The notes under the pieces were generated by a model. It made no database searches, was not told the origin of the DNA, and was given only the letters and a program-made list of their open reading frames with translations. A stretch of 64,000 nt of DNA, taken from contig JAAOOA010000330.1 in the NCBI GenBank assembly GCA_012861695.1, positions 499,888 to 563,887 on the forward strand. The letters run 5' to 3'. Made by a program: the position numbers and the translations under genes. The DNA comes from Trematomus loennbergii (Eukaryota > Chordata > Actinopteri > Perciformes > Nototheniidae). Of this stretch, positions 1-11,474 are shown in pieces. The first letter of the stretch is position 1, and each line of letters starts with the position of its first letter.

Positions 1-267
1 TTGGTCCATTTGGGCCAATCCGGTGATTTGTTATTGATTTGGGTGTTCACACGTCACAGAACCCAGGAAGCAAACAATGGAAAAAGAGAAATGTCCAACG
101 AGGCGTTCTGGGGCAGCATAGACAGGTCTTTTCTGTGTTAGAGTTTTACTCGCTACAGGGTGTACTTTGAGGGTTTGTGACTCTGCAGACCGTTTACATG
201 CAGAAAGACCTTCATAACACACAAGGGGACGGGTAATAACCAGAAAAGCATGACATGGGACCTTTAA
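1..267 (-). mobile_element. TTAA-type MITE, right-hand part, truncated by window edge
   Basis: This is the reverse complement of the left half of the complete element at 54253-55122. It ends in CATGACATGGGACCTTTAA, the same terminal inverted repeat. Shared inner landmarks include the stretch reading GGGTGTACTTTGAGGG and the block around AGGTCTTTTCTGTGTTAG. The rest lies outside the window. TTAA at the edge suggests a piggyBac-like target site, inferred from the terminus only. Confidence 0.75.
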
Positions 268-1499
268 TATGTGTAATTACTGATATCCCCCATTTTAGCA
301 AATACTAAAATGTCAGGGTAGTGCTTATCCAATTTTAGCACAAAAGTCCAAAGTGTTTTGTGTTATAAAAATACACATTATTTAACACATCCTTCCTGTC
401 TGACATGAATCTGATATAATCATGAATAACTGCTTTTTCACACACAACACTGACTCCTAATCACAAACCCTATAATCATCTTTCCAACAACTCATCGACA
501 GTAGATTATTGTCACGTTTAGCATGTGAGAAATCACACAATCTCGCACTCTCACTAATGAAGGTAATGGTCATCGTGGTCTTTGATATTCAGAATCACTG
601 TGTCCGCTTTTCAAAGGCTTTGTATGTCATTGAGATAAACGTTGCAGTAAAGTACAAGAGCCAGGATCATGAATCATTCACATTTAGCGTCTGGAAGTTT
701 GATTTGATTTTGATGGATGATTGCTTCGCTTACTCAAAATTGCAAGCCAGCAATACGTTTAAATCCCATAATTAGCTTACTGAACAGGGCTCAGTTGGGT
801 TTCTTTGCAGACGTTTCAGTAGGGATGACAACTTTGTAAGATCTAGTTGAAACTCTGAAAGCTAGTTTAGAGGTTATGATTGGATTTTGCCTGCAGTGGT
901 TCTTGGTCTGGTGGTTTTTGGATGTTTTTCTGGTCAGCTAGAAATCAAATATACCAATTTTTGTGCTTAGCTAGTAGCTACACTTAAAAAACGTATTAAT
1001 CCAATCTCTTTTTATCAACGTTGACGATAAACAACTATTCTTTACCTCCCAGCGTCTCAAAGTACTGCTTGACTGGATAGTCTCCTCCCTTTAGGTGTTT
1101 ACCAACTGGCCCAATCTGCCTTGAGGTTATTTAGGGGCTCTGTGATGATGGTGTGTAACGATGCGTTGAGCTGAATGGTGCAGGTTTTAAAAAGGCAGAC
1201 CTCTTCTCTTCCCTCGAGCTCTCCTCCAGCCTCAGGTGCTCAGACCCACTCTCAGACCTCTACTCAGCTCAAAAGAGAGATGATGAGATCTGCTTTCTCT
1301 GATGGGCTGCATATACAAATGCCAATTCACTGCATGTGTTGTGGTACAAAAAGATTACACAAATGCATCACAGGTATTTTACCGGCTCATGATAATCTAT
1401 ACACATAATATCTCCCTTGCTAGGGTAGATTACATTCTCATAACTTGTTGTCTCGTAAAGCCAGCAGGAAATTGTACAGTTGGCAGAATTGACTTTTAT
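268..1499. other. No recognisable feature
   Basis: AT-rich single-copy DNA by eye. Short open frames occur, but none has a recognisable domain or splice context. Confidence 0.5.
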
Positions 1500-2495
1500 T
1501 TAAAGGTCCCCTATCATACTGTTTTTCATCAATATATTATAGGTCTCAGATATATACAAAACATGTCTCTGAAGTGTTTGGCTCCAAACACCAAACAGAT
1601 CATTGCAGCATTACCCATAATCCCTCTGTTTCAGCCCTGTTTCCAAAGTGCTGATTCTCTGTCTGTTACTTTAGATGAAAATAAGGAGCCCCTCCCCACG
1701 CCCCTCTGAGAGAGATTTGGTTAAAAAGAACACAATGGTGCTCTAGGAGGAGATTCAGGTGATAAGGTGGGGGGGGGGGGTTACCTTGGTTGGTGATTGG
1801 CTAATGGTTACACAAGCCAAAACATCGTTATGACATCATAAAGTGGCCAAAATCTGATCAGCTCATTTTCAGACAGGTTTTTATAAAATGGATCAGGACA
1901 AAAAGAGAGAGAATCTTTGTTCCTGAAACTTTCAGAGTCTTTTTACACAGAGGGGACACATGTTGATGAAGAAGAGACATGAAGAAGAGGGGACACATGT
2001 TGATGTAGAAGAGACATGAAGAAGAGGGGACACATGTTGATGAAGAAGAGACATGAAGAAGAGGGGACACATGTTGATGTAGAAGAGACATGAAGAAGAG
2101 GGGACACATGTTGATGTAGAAGAGACATGAAGAAGAGGGGACACATGTTGATGTAGAAGAGACATGAAGAAGAGGGGACACATGTTGATGTAGAAGAGAC
2201 ATGAAGAAGAGGGGACACATGTTGATGTTGAAGAGACATGAAGAAGAGGGGACACATGTTGATGTAGAAGAGACATGAAGAAGAGGGGACACATGCTGAT
2301 GTAGAAGAGACATGAAGAAGAGGGGACACATGTTGATGTAGAAAGACATGAAGAAGAGGGGACACATGTTGATGTAGAAGAGACATGAAGAAGAGGGGAC
2401 ACATGTTGATGAAGAAGAGACATGAAGAAGAGGGGACACATGTTGATGTAGAAGAGACATGAAGAAGTGGATTTTGCACAATAGGTGACCTTTAA
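1500..2495 (-). mobile_element. TTAA-flanked MITE carrying a 37-bp minisatellite, copy 1
   Basis: The element is bounded by TTAA at 1500-1503 and 2492-2495. Its left end reads TTAAAGGTCCCCTATCATAC and its right end, inverted, TTAAAGGTCACCTATTGTGC, so the termini are imperfect inverted repeats. The non-repetitive part (landmark GGTCTCAGATATATACAAAA) matches copies at 3401 and 5921 and, more distantly, 37005. There is no transposase, so it is non-autonomous. The TTAA target suggests piggyBac-type mobilisation, which is inference. A poly-G run of about 11 lies near 1770. The right third is the minisatellite annotated separately. Confidence 0.8.
1950..2467 (-). repeat. 37-bp minisatellite, about 14 units
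   Basis: Tandem units built around GGGGACACATGTTGATG followed by TAGAAGAGACATGAAGAAGA, period 37 bp. Variants include GATGAAG in place of GATGTAG, a GTTGAAG unit, a CATGCTGATG unit and one unit short by a base near 2341. Because 37 is not a multiple of 3 and no unit creates a stop on the minus strand, all three minus frames stay open and give the same 37-residue periodic peptide. This is a by-product of the period and not evidence for a protein. Confidence 0.95.
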
Positions 2496-3400
2496 ATATG
2501 AAGAACTTGAACCACAGTATGGTAGTATTCATATTCCTCCCCCCCCCCCGATATGAAGAAGGTAAATCGAGCTCCAGCAAAATCGATTTCCATAAAAACC
2601 CGATCCCATTACTTTAGAAAATCCTCCCTTTCCATAGGGGACATTTATATATGTATTCCCCTTTTTGAAGTGTTGGTTGACTGCTATTGCTGAGTCCACA
2701 TTGGTTTGACTGTTCAATCAAGTTTGTTGAATCCAGCCATTGGAAAACAGTGTAGCAAAGTGTCAGTTAACGCCCTGAACACAAAGACCTAAAGAAAAAT
2801 CCTCCAGGACCCTTCAGAGATGTTCTTCTTCATTAAATCGATCCATTGCCGAGGTGTGAGAGGTGTGTGTTGCACTGTGTGGGCGCAGGTGGGTTTTTCA
2901 GTCTTCTGCTGCCAGTGTCATTAAAATCTGCTGCTTTCCATGAGGGCAACAAATTATTAGTGTGTTAAAGAGAAGCTGAAACAAACAATTAGCCCACCAA
3001 TTCATTTGTGAGTCGATGAAAGAGTCTTTATTGCCTTTAATGAGTTCGGTTGCGTCCTTGAAAGAGCACCGAATGAGATGTATTGACCTGGGGCTCAAAC
3101 TTTCAGAGAGAAAGGAAAGCAGGAACAAATATGAGAAAAGAGGAGAGGAATGGAGGGAAGAAAGGAGGATACAAGATGATAGAATTGTACGATTTTAGAT
3201 GAATAGGTATTGGGAACTTCACTAATTTGCTCTCTTGCCGCAAGTTAGATAATATAAATACCGCTATCATAACTGTACTGTCATTATGAAGCTACAGGTA
3301 GCGGCTGGTTAGCTTTGATCCTCATGAGGAAAACAAGAGGAAATGGCTAGCCTTGCTCGGTCTAAAAGTAACTAAATATTTCATGTTATACCTTTTTGAC
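2496..3400. repeat. 905-bp spacer of a tandem duplication, copy 1
   Basis: Almost identical over its full length to 5016-5920. Differences are small: a longer poly-C run near 2540, no short block corresponding to 5210-5222, and about 19 extra bases near 3112-3130. Together with the adjoining MITEs it forms a MITE-spacer-MITE-spacer-MITE arrangement. I see no gene in it. A short frame around 3016-3198 is not conserved between the two copies after the indel. Confidence 0.9.
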
Positions 3401-5015
3401 TTAAAGGTCTCCTATCATACTGTTCTTCATCAATATATTACAGGTCTCAGATATATACAAAACATGTCTCTGATTGGCTGAAACACCAAACAGATCATTG
3501 CAGCATTACCCATAATCCCCTCTGTTTTAGCCCTGTTTCCAAGTGCTGATTCTGTGTCTGTTACTTTAGATGAAAATAAGGAGCCCTCCCCACGCCCCTC
3601 GGAGAGATATTTGGTTACAAAGAACTCAATGGTGCTCTAGGAGGAGATTCAGGTGATAAGGGGGGGGGGGGGGGGTACCTTGGTTGCTGATTGGCTAATG
3701 GTTACTCAAGCCAACAAATCGTTATGACATCATAAAGTGGCCAAAATCTGATCAGCTCATTTTCAGACAGGTTTTTATAGAAATGGATCAGGACAAAAAG
3801 AGAGAGAATCTTTGTTCCTGAAACTTTCAGAGTCTCTTTCCACAGAGGGGACACATGTTGATGAAGAAGAGACATGAAGAAGAGGGGACACATGTTGATG
3901 TAGAAGAGACATGAAGAAGAGGGGACACATGTTGATGTAGAAGAGACATGAAGAAGAGGGGACACATGTTGATGTAGAAGAGACATGAAGAAGAGGGGAC
4001 ACATGTTGATGAAGAAGAGACATGGAGAAGAGGGGACACATGGTGATGTAGAAGAGACATGAAGAAGAGGGGACACATGTTGATGTAGAAGAGACATGAA
4101 GAAGAGGGGACACATGGTGATGTAGAAGAGACATGAAGAAGAGGGGACACATGTTGATGTAGAAGAGACATGAAGAAGAGGGGACACATGTTGATGTAGA
4201 AGAGACATGAAGAGAGGGGACACATGTTGATGTAGAAGAGACATGAAGAAGAGGGGACACATGTTGATGTAGAAGAGACATGAAGAAGAGGGGACACATG
4301 TTGATGTAGAAGAGACATGAAGAAGAGGGGACACATGTTGATGTAGAAGAGACATGAAGAAGAGGGGACACATACTGATGTAGAAGAGACATGAAGAAGA
4401 GGGGACACATGTTGATGTAGAAGAGACATGAAGAAGAGGGGACACATGTTGATGTAGAAGAGACATGAAGAAGAGGGGACACATGTTGATGTAGAAGAGA
4501 CATGAAGAAGAGGGGACACATGTGATGAGAAGAGACATGAAGAAGAGGGGACACATGTTGATGTAGAAGAGACATGAAGAAGAGGGGACACATGTTGATG
4601 TAGAAGAGACATGAAGAAGAGGGGACACATGTTGATGTAGAAGAGACATGAAGAAGAGGGGACACATGTTGATGTAGAAGAGACATGAAGAAGAGGGGAC
4701 ACATGTTGATGTAGAAGAGACATGAAGAAGAGGGGACACATGTTGATGTAGAAGAGACATGAAGAAGAGGGGACACATGTTGATGTAGAAGAGACATGAA
4801 GAAGAGGGACACATGTTGATGAAGAAGAGACATGAAGAAGAGGGGACACATGTTGATGTAGAAGAGACATGAAGAAGAGGGACACATGTTGATGTAGAAG
4901 AGACATGAAGAAGAGGGGACACATGTTGATGTAGAAGAGACATGAAGAAGAGGGGACACATGTTGATGTAGAAGAGACATGGACAAGTGGATTTTGCACA
5001 ATAGGTGACCTTTAA
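3401..5015 (-). mobile_element. TTAA-flanked MITE carrying a 37-bp minisatellite, copy 2 (longest)
   Basis: TTAA at 3401-3404 and 5012-5015. Same termini and internal landmarks as copies 1 and 3, with a poly-G run of about 16 near 3661. It is the middle copy of the tandem duplication, so under an unequal-exchange model it would be a hybrid of the outer two. Its left flank is spacer copy 1 and its right flank spacer copy 2. It is the longest member because its array has about twice as many units. Confidence 0.85.
3845..4985 (-). repeat. 37-bp minisatellite, about 31 units
   Basis: Same unit as the array at 1950. Variant units include CATGGTGATG (near 4048 and 4112), CATACTGATG (near 4372), a shortened unit near 4520 and units lacking one G or three bases. 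All three minus frames are open for over 1 kb. The array sits at the same place inside its host element as in the other copies. Confidence 0.95.
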
Positions 5016-5920
5016 ATATGAAGAACTTGAACCACAGTATGGTAGTATTCATATTCCTCCCCCCCGATATGAAGAAGGTAAATCGAGCTGCAGCAAAATC
5101 GATTTCCATAAAAACCCGATCCCATTACTTTAGAAAATCCTCCCTTTCCATAGGGGACATATATATATATATATGTATTCCCCTTTTTGAAGTGTTGGTT
5201 GACTGCTATTCAGGAAAAAGCTTGCTGAGTCCACATTGGTTTGACTGTTCAATCAAGTTTGTTGAATCCAGCCATTGGAAAACAGTGTAGCAAAGTGTCA
5301 GTTAACGCCCTGAACACAAAGACCTAAAGAAAAATCCTCCCAGGACCCTTCAGAGATGTTCTTCTTCATTAAATCGATCCATTGCCGAGGTGTGAGAGGT
5401 GTGTGTTGCACTGTGTGGGCGCAGGTGGGTTTTTCAGTCTTCTGCTGCCAGTGTCATTAAAATCTGCTGCTTTCCATGAGGGCAACAAATTATTAGTGTT
5501 TAAAGAGAGAAGCTGAAACAAACAATTAGCCCACCAATTCATTTGTGAGTCGATGAAAGAGTCTTTATTGCCTTTAATGAGTTTGGTTGCGTCCTTGAAA
5601 GAGCACCGAATGAGATGTATTGACCTGGGGCTCAAACTTTCAGAGAGATATGAGAAAAGAGGAGTGGAATGGAGGGAAGAAAGGAGGATACAAGATGATA
5701 GAAGTGTACGATTTTAGATGAATAGGTATTGGGAACTTCACTAATTTGCTCTCTTGCCGCAAGTTAGATAATATAAATACCGCTATCATAACTGTACTGT
5801 CATTATGAAGCTACAGGTAGCGGCTGGTTAGCTTTGATCCTCATGAGGAAAACAAGAGGAAATGGCGAGCCTTGCTCGGTCTAAAAGTAACTAAATATTT
5901 CATGTTATACCTTTTTGACG
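5016..5920. repeat. 905-bp spacer of a tandem duplication, copy 2
   Basis: Partner of 2496-3400. Copy-specific changes include an expanded TATATATATA run near 5160, a 13-bp insertion near 5210 containing AAGCTT, and loss of about 19 bp near 5647. The high similarity implies a recent duplication. Confidence 0.9.
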
Positions 5921-6977
5921 TTAAAGGTCTCCTATTATACTGTTCTTCATCAATATATTACAGGTCTCAGATATATACAAAACATGTCTCTGATTGGCTG
6001 AAACACCAAACAGATCATTGCAGCATTACCCATAATCCCCTCTGTTTCAGCCCTGTTTCAAAGTGCTGATTCTCTGTCTGTTACTTTAGATGAGAATAAG
6101 GAGCCCCTCCCCACGCCCCTCTGAGAGAGATTTGGTTACAAAGAACTCAATGGTGCTCTAGGAGGAGATTCAGGTGATAAGGTGTGTGGGGGGGGGTTAC
6201 CTTGGTTGCTGATTGGCTAATGGTTACACAAGACAACACATCCTTATGACATCATAAAGTGGCCAAATCTGATCAGCTCATTTTCAGACAGGTTTTTATA
6301 GAAATGGATCAGGACAAAAAGAGAGAGAATCTTTGTTCCTGAAACTTTCAGAGTCTCTTTACACAGAGGGGACACATGTTGATGAAGAAGAGACATGAAG
6401 AAGAGGGGACACATGTGATGTAGAAGAGACATGAAGAAGAGGGAACACATGTTGATGTAGAAGAGACATGAAGAAGAGGGGACACATGTTGATGTAGAAG
6501 AGACATGAAGAAGAGGGGACACATGTTGATGTAGAAGAGACATGAAGAAGAGGGACACATGTTGATGTAGAAGAGACATGAAGAAGAGGGGACACATGTT
6601 GATGTAGAAGAGACATGAAGAAGAGGGGACACATGTTGATGTAGAAGAGACATGAAGAAGAGGGGACACATGTTGATGTAGAAGAGACATGAAGAAGAGG
6701 GGACACATGTTGATGTAGAAGAGACATGGAGAAGAGGGACACATGTTGATGTAGAAGAGACATGAGAAGAGGGGACACATGTTGATGTAGAAGAGACATG
6801 AAGAAGAGGGGACACATGTTGATGAAGAAGAGACATGAAGAAGAGGGGACACATGTTGATGTAGAAGAGACATGAAGAAGAGGGGCACATGTTGATGTAG
6901 AAGAGACATGGAGAAGAGGGGACACATGTTGATGTAGAAGAGACATGAAGTGGATTTGCATAATAGGTGACCTTTAA
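5921..6977 (-). mobile_element. TTAA-flanked MITE carrying a 37-bp minisatellite, copy 3
   Basis: TTAA at 5921-5924 and 6974-6977. Left flank is spacer copy 2. The right flank (from 6978) is unrelated to the spacer, so the tandem duplication ends exactly at this element. The terminal GGATTTGCATAATAGGTGACC differs slightly from copies 1 and 2. Confidence 0.85.
6366..6950 (-). repeat. 37-bp minisatellite, about 16 units
   Basis: Same unit as the arrays at 1950 and 3845, with more single-base deletions (near 6414, 6551, 6735, 6767 and 6885). Minus-strand frames remain open. Confidence 0.95.
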
Positions 6978-8135
6978 CAAATTATAATGGAAGAAGTTGT
7001 GATTGTCAGGGGTCAATGTACGGGAATATTTCAGTGGATTCTTGGAGCCCAGAAATAGTCTGTTGCCAAAACAGCATCTTTGGTTTTGATGGTTAGTTCA
7101 TTTACATGTTCATTTAAGAGCAGCAGCTATAGATTATTTAGGATGGGACAAAACCCCTTTTGTAATCTAGTTTCCCGAACAATGGCTTCATTAGGGAGCT
7201 ATAGAGAGGCTCGTATGGATTCTGGTACATTAAGACATAGCCATGTTCTTTTGATAGCAACAAGCTTGTTCCCTTGGGTACCTTCCATTAAACATAAGTG
7301 CGTTTACACATCCAATGTAAAGTGCTACATTGCTCCTGCTCTAAAAGACCATTTAAACCAGAGAAACAGTTATTGCATCAGAGGCTGAGAGCGTTTAAAG
7401 GCACCAATAAAACAACTGTTGAGTAAAATAAATGATTAAAATAACAATATAAAGAGCAACAGGACAGTTCTGCTGCACGGATGTATGAGTGGGTGGACTG
7501 TACAACTTGTTTCTGACCACCTGAGGCTGAACACTGTCTCTGAAGCACCTGATCTGCTTTCTGGTGCTTGCCCAGCGCTTTCAAGATCAAAGAGCGGAGA
7601 ATACACCATGCACAGGACGTATGTTTGCTCACAGCATTATACAACACCAACAGAATGAGTTATGGCTCTTCGAGTTGTGTTTTGTTTCCACCTGTGGTCT
7701 TACATGCTGAATGTAATATTATGGATAAGATGTGGTATTTCTCTTTGATTTAAGAAACACATCATGAAGACATGCCTCTATTGTTGGGGTGTGTTTGGAG
7801 TGGAAGGAAAATAAGTATGTCAGAGAATACACAACAGTGTTTATTGAAACTTTCTTGTGTGTGGAGAAAGCAAATACTGAAAACAACATTTTCTTGGATA
7901 CACTTTTGGCATAAATTCATAGAACATTTTCCTGAAGTTGTATCTTACATGATTACATTTGACAAATAGATCTCTGCTGGTATACCAATGATTGTATACA
8001 CACATATTTCAACTCTAGAAAGCAAAAGTCAGAAAAAGTAGACTATATATAATTTGTAGGAGATTTACCTTTGCGAAAACGTTGGTATGGGTATTCAAAG
8101 ACTAGAAGAAACAAACCAATATGGCCATTATCTAT
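6978..8135. other. No recognisable feature
   Basis: Single-copy DNA by eye. Short frames at 7080-7388 and 7568-7753 have no recognisable domain. Confidence 0.5.
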
Positions 8136-8626
8136 TTAAAGGGGACCTATCATGCAAAATGCACTTTGTACGTCTTTTCTACATGAATATGTGTCCCCGG
8201 TGTTCCAGGGAACTCACCAAGTGTCAGAAAACACAACCCTCTCTATTTTCCTCCATACCCAAATCTCTAAAAAAGGGGCTGCAACGGATCTGATAAAACT
8301 GATCCAGATTTGAACACTGTCCTGACGTCAGGACGGTGGCGCTACGGCTATTGGGCCAACTCCACCAATCAGGAGGAGACAGCCACGGCCATTGCCGTCG
8401 AAAGCGCTGGAGACGCTGTAGTACATATGCCAGGCCTGTAGATGGTGCTGTTCTCACTGAATCTGCCCTTGCTAAAACAGATCTAAAAATGTCAAATTGA
8501 GCAAAATGAGGCATGGCTAAAATGCATGATCTGTTTGGTATTTTAAAAAAAAAAGTATAAATATGCCTTATATAGGTATGGTCCTACACTATATTATTAT
8601 AATATAGCATGATAGGTCCACTTTAA
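8136..8626 (+). mobile_element. TTAA MITE, single-unit relative of the minisatellite family
   Basis: TTAA at 8136-8139 and 8623-8626, with termini TTAAAGGGGACCTATCATGC and its near inverse. Positions 8164-8200 contain one copy of a 37-bp segment (core TTCTACATGAATATGTGTCC) that aligns with the minisatellite unit of the elements at 1500, 3401 and 5921 at the same distance from the terminus. The copy at 45372-45867 is very similar and in the opposite orientation. Positions about 8405-8450 carry a module also found in the MITE at 30151. Confidence 0.85.
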
Positions 8627-11084
8627 GTTTTTGTCCTACCAAGTGAGATTTCTTTCCACCCATCGAATTCCTTCTGGCTCCCGAAGAAATGTTTGGATAC
8701 ATAAAACTCTGGGTTTAGTGGAGCTATGGAGGAAGGAAGGATAGCGGGACGACGGATAAGATGGAAAGTCAAGAGAGAGGAGTAAAGGCAAGAGGAAGAA
8801 ATCCTTCATCCTTTTGGGGCAAACGGTGATCGATGGGCGGTTTGACGGCTTAATGGGAACGAAAGAAGAGTTGAGAGGAGAGGAAGCCCACACACACCTG
8901 CGGGGCCATTGATTGGTTCCCACTGTGCGAGAGACTCCACATTTACGTTGACATTGTGGACGTACGAGCATGTCTGGATGTGCGGTTGCAAACACTTTTT
9001 TTCGATTTTGTTAGGGACACGCTGTGAGTGCAGATAGCAGCCGAACGCTTGATAAGGAGCAGAGCAATTATTCTGAATGACTCAAAGGCAAGACAGAGGA
9101 TGCAAAATGGAAGACACTGCAGAGAAGGAGAAGAGTGATAGGGAGAGAACAACAGATAAAAGAAACCTTGTCTGACAAAGAGGAGAGAGATTAGTTGGCC
9201 CATCGGTTAAATGACGAACTGTTCTTCTTTCGGTAGTTCTTAGATCTCCCTGTTCGCATCTGACCCTGTCTCCCCTTCTTAATCTTCCTGTCGTCTGCCC
9301 TCCATCTGTGGTCTTCTGCTAATGTCTTCAGTCTCGTTTCCCTCTCCTCTCCTCTCCCGTCTGTCAGTTCCCCCTGATAGGAAGGTGAATCAGACCGTGA
9401 AGGAGGCAGTCGCTCAAGAAAAAGCCAGATCAGAACTACTTCTTTGGGATGTCAAACCATGCTGAAAGTTTTCCAGTAATGTAGTTAGTTAGACTTTTTA
9501 TTTCAGAAGTCAAAGATGACACAGGACTTATTTTCTAACAGATGTTGCTGCATGGACACAACTGAGAGGTCTTTTGCCACTCAGCACCATCCAAAATCCA
9601 TTCTTTACTTCCCTCGCTCCGTCTTTCCCAGTTTTCTTTGGATTGCCTGCCAAAAAATACTAAATCATGATCAAAAATGTATCCAAAAACCTTCCAAGAA
9701 TCTAAAGTATCTTTGAGGTACCTTCTGTATCTTTGGGGCTCCCAAGGACAAAGGGAATGCATTAATAGAAGTATTTTCAAAGACTTCAGTCCTGTAAAGT
9801 ATTTTGGACACAATCTTTTCAAGGACAAAGGGTTCAATTCCCACTAGAACTTCCTGTGTTGATGTTTCCACACAGTGCTGAAGGGCATTTTGCATTTTAA
9901 AAAGTGCCACCGAAGCTTGTTTTTTACGAGGAATCGCCCTGAAGAAAATCCACCCTGAGGCATACTACAAAGAATGTGTCACATCTAGCTTTTTTTCACT
10001 GTGGCCATTAACTTCAGAGACTGCAGGACTCCTCTCTTCTCCTCTCACTTTGTAGTGGAGGTTTCCCCTTTCTGCCTTACAGCTTCACCGTGTCTCTGTC
10101 CCTCCATTTTGTTTCTACATCATTTGCTCTTAATGCAGCTGACAGCTTCTTTTCATTCAGTGCTTATCGTGTCTGTTTGCTCAATCGTCCTCATCTCTGT
10201 CCTCACTTCACCCCATGTTTCCATGCACTCGTCACGTCCCTTTCTGTGTCCCTGGCTCCAGATCTCAAAGCTAATCTCAGTGTTATTTCCAACCAGAATA
10301 TAAAAGCAGTCGAGATCCTTCAGAAATCCATCCAAAATTGCACAACCTTTCTTGTCTTTCCATATTTTTTTGACATAGTAAGTCATATAAGCTCATATAA
10401 GCACATTCATATTGCATTATGTCCCTTATGATTCCTCCTCCTCAGCCTTTTGCCTTATGCCATATTTAAGTGGACATGCCATTAAATGCACATCATATTT
10501 AGCACTGCCAACTCATTTAAATAGACAATATTGCAATATTAAACATGACACTGCCATGACCAATGTTTTGTGACCACCATTTTCTGATTAGCTTAACACA
10601 AATCATGCTATTTTTAAAGGAAGCACCATTAAATCATGTAGTGTGAAGGATTACAACTCAAAGAATGGCATTGAAAGGCATTCAACTGCGGCTCTGTATA
10701 GATTTATTTCTTGAATATGTTAAAAATAGGCAAAAGAATAGCTTTGATTTGTGTTTTTAATGAGTTTCGTTGATGATTTCAAATGACAGGAAGGAGAGAT
10801 GCATGGTTGAATACTTAAAACGGATAAGGTTGTTGGTAACTTAATCTTATTGTCATCAAATTATGACGCATTCGTCCATCTTGCCATTCTTTGACTTTTT
10901 GACTATGCCCTAAGCCCAAGTTGGTTATTAATAACTAATGGGTAATTGATAACTTATAAAATCATACATCCATTTTAAAACAAGGGTTAGCAATGACCTT
11001 CAGCAGACATTTCTCAAGTAGGATTTAAAAAAACATTACTTCGGGACAATTTATTACCTGCCGATTTACCAAACATTGGCACAC
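8627..11084. other. No recognisable feature
   Basis: Mixed composition. A pyrimidine-rich stretch lies at about 9225-9370. No repeat termini or domain-bearing frames recognised. Confidence 0.5.
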
Positions 11085-11474
11085 TTAAAGGTGGGGTAGG
11101 TAAGTTTGAGAAACCGGCTCGAGATCGCTAGAATTTGAAAATACACAACCGGAGAAAATCTGCCACTTCCTTACAGAGCCCCTCCTCCAACACACACGAA
11201 CGCGCACATGACCAATGAGGGCATGAGATAAGTTTGTGCACAGATGGAAGGCTGACAGGCAGGTAGGCCATCCAGTTACTTTTAGCCGAGCCGGCTCAGA
11301 TGATTGGTCGTGCTTTTTACAGTATTACGGCTTCCACAGATGATATTTTTGTATGGATTTTTTGTCAAAGCACTTCAGATATTCATTGCTATCGGGATGT
11401 TAAGAGCATTCCATGGAATATAACAAAAAGTGTATCTCGAGCCGGTTTCTCAAACTTACCTACCCCACCTTTAA
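11085..11474 (+). mobile_element. TTAA MITE with about 40-bp terminal inverted repeats, copy 1
   Basis: TTAA at 11085-11088 and 11471-11474. Both ends carry TTAAAGGTGGGGTAGGTAAG followed by TTTGAGAAACCGGCTCGAGAT as inverted repeats. A second copy is at 48026-48411 in inverted orientation. No coding capacity. The TTAA target suggests piggyBac-like mobilisation. Confidence 0.9.

Noticed and set aside
1858..5109. Long minus-strand open frames of up to 444 codons in the minisatellite
   Set aside because: They overlap each other in all three frames and consist of one 37-residue period, a consequence of the repeat, without any flanking gene structure.
1950..6950. CRISPR-like look of regularly spaced 37-bp repeats
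   Set aside because: Units are directly adjacent with no spacers, and the context is a eukaryotic transposon.
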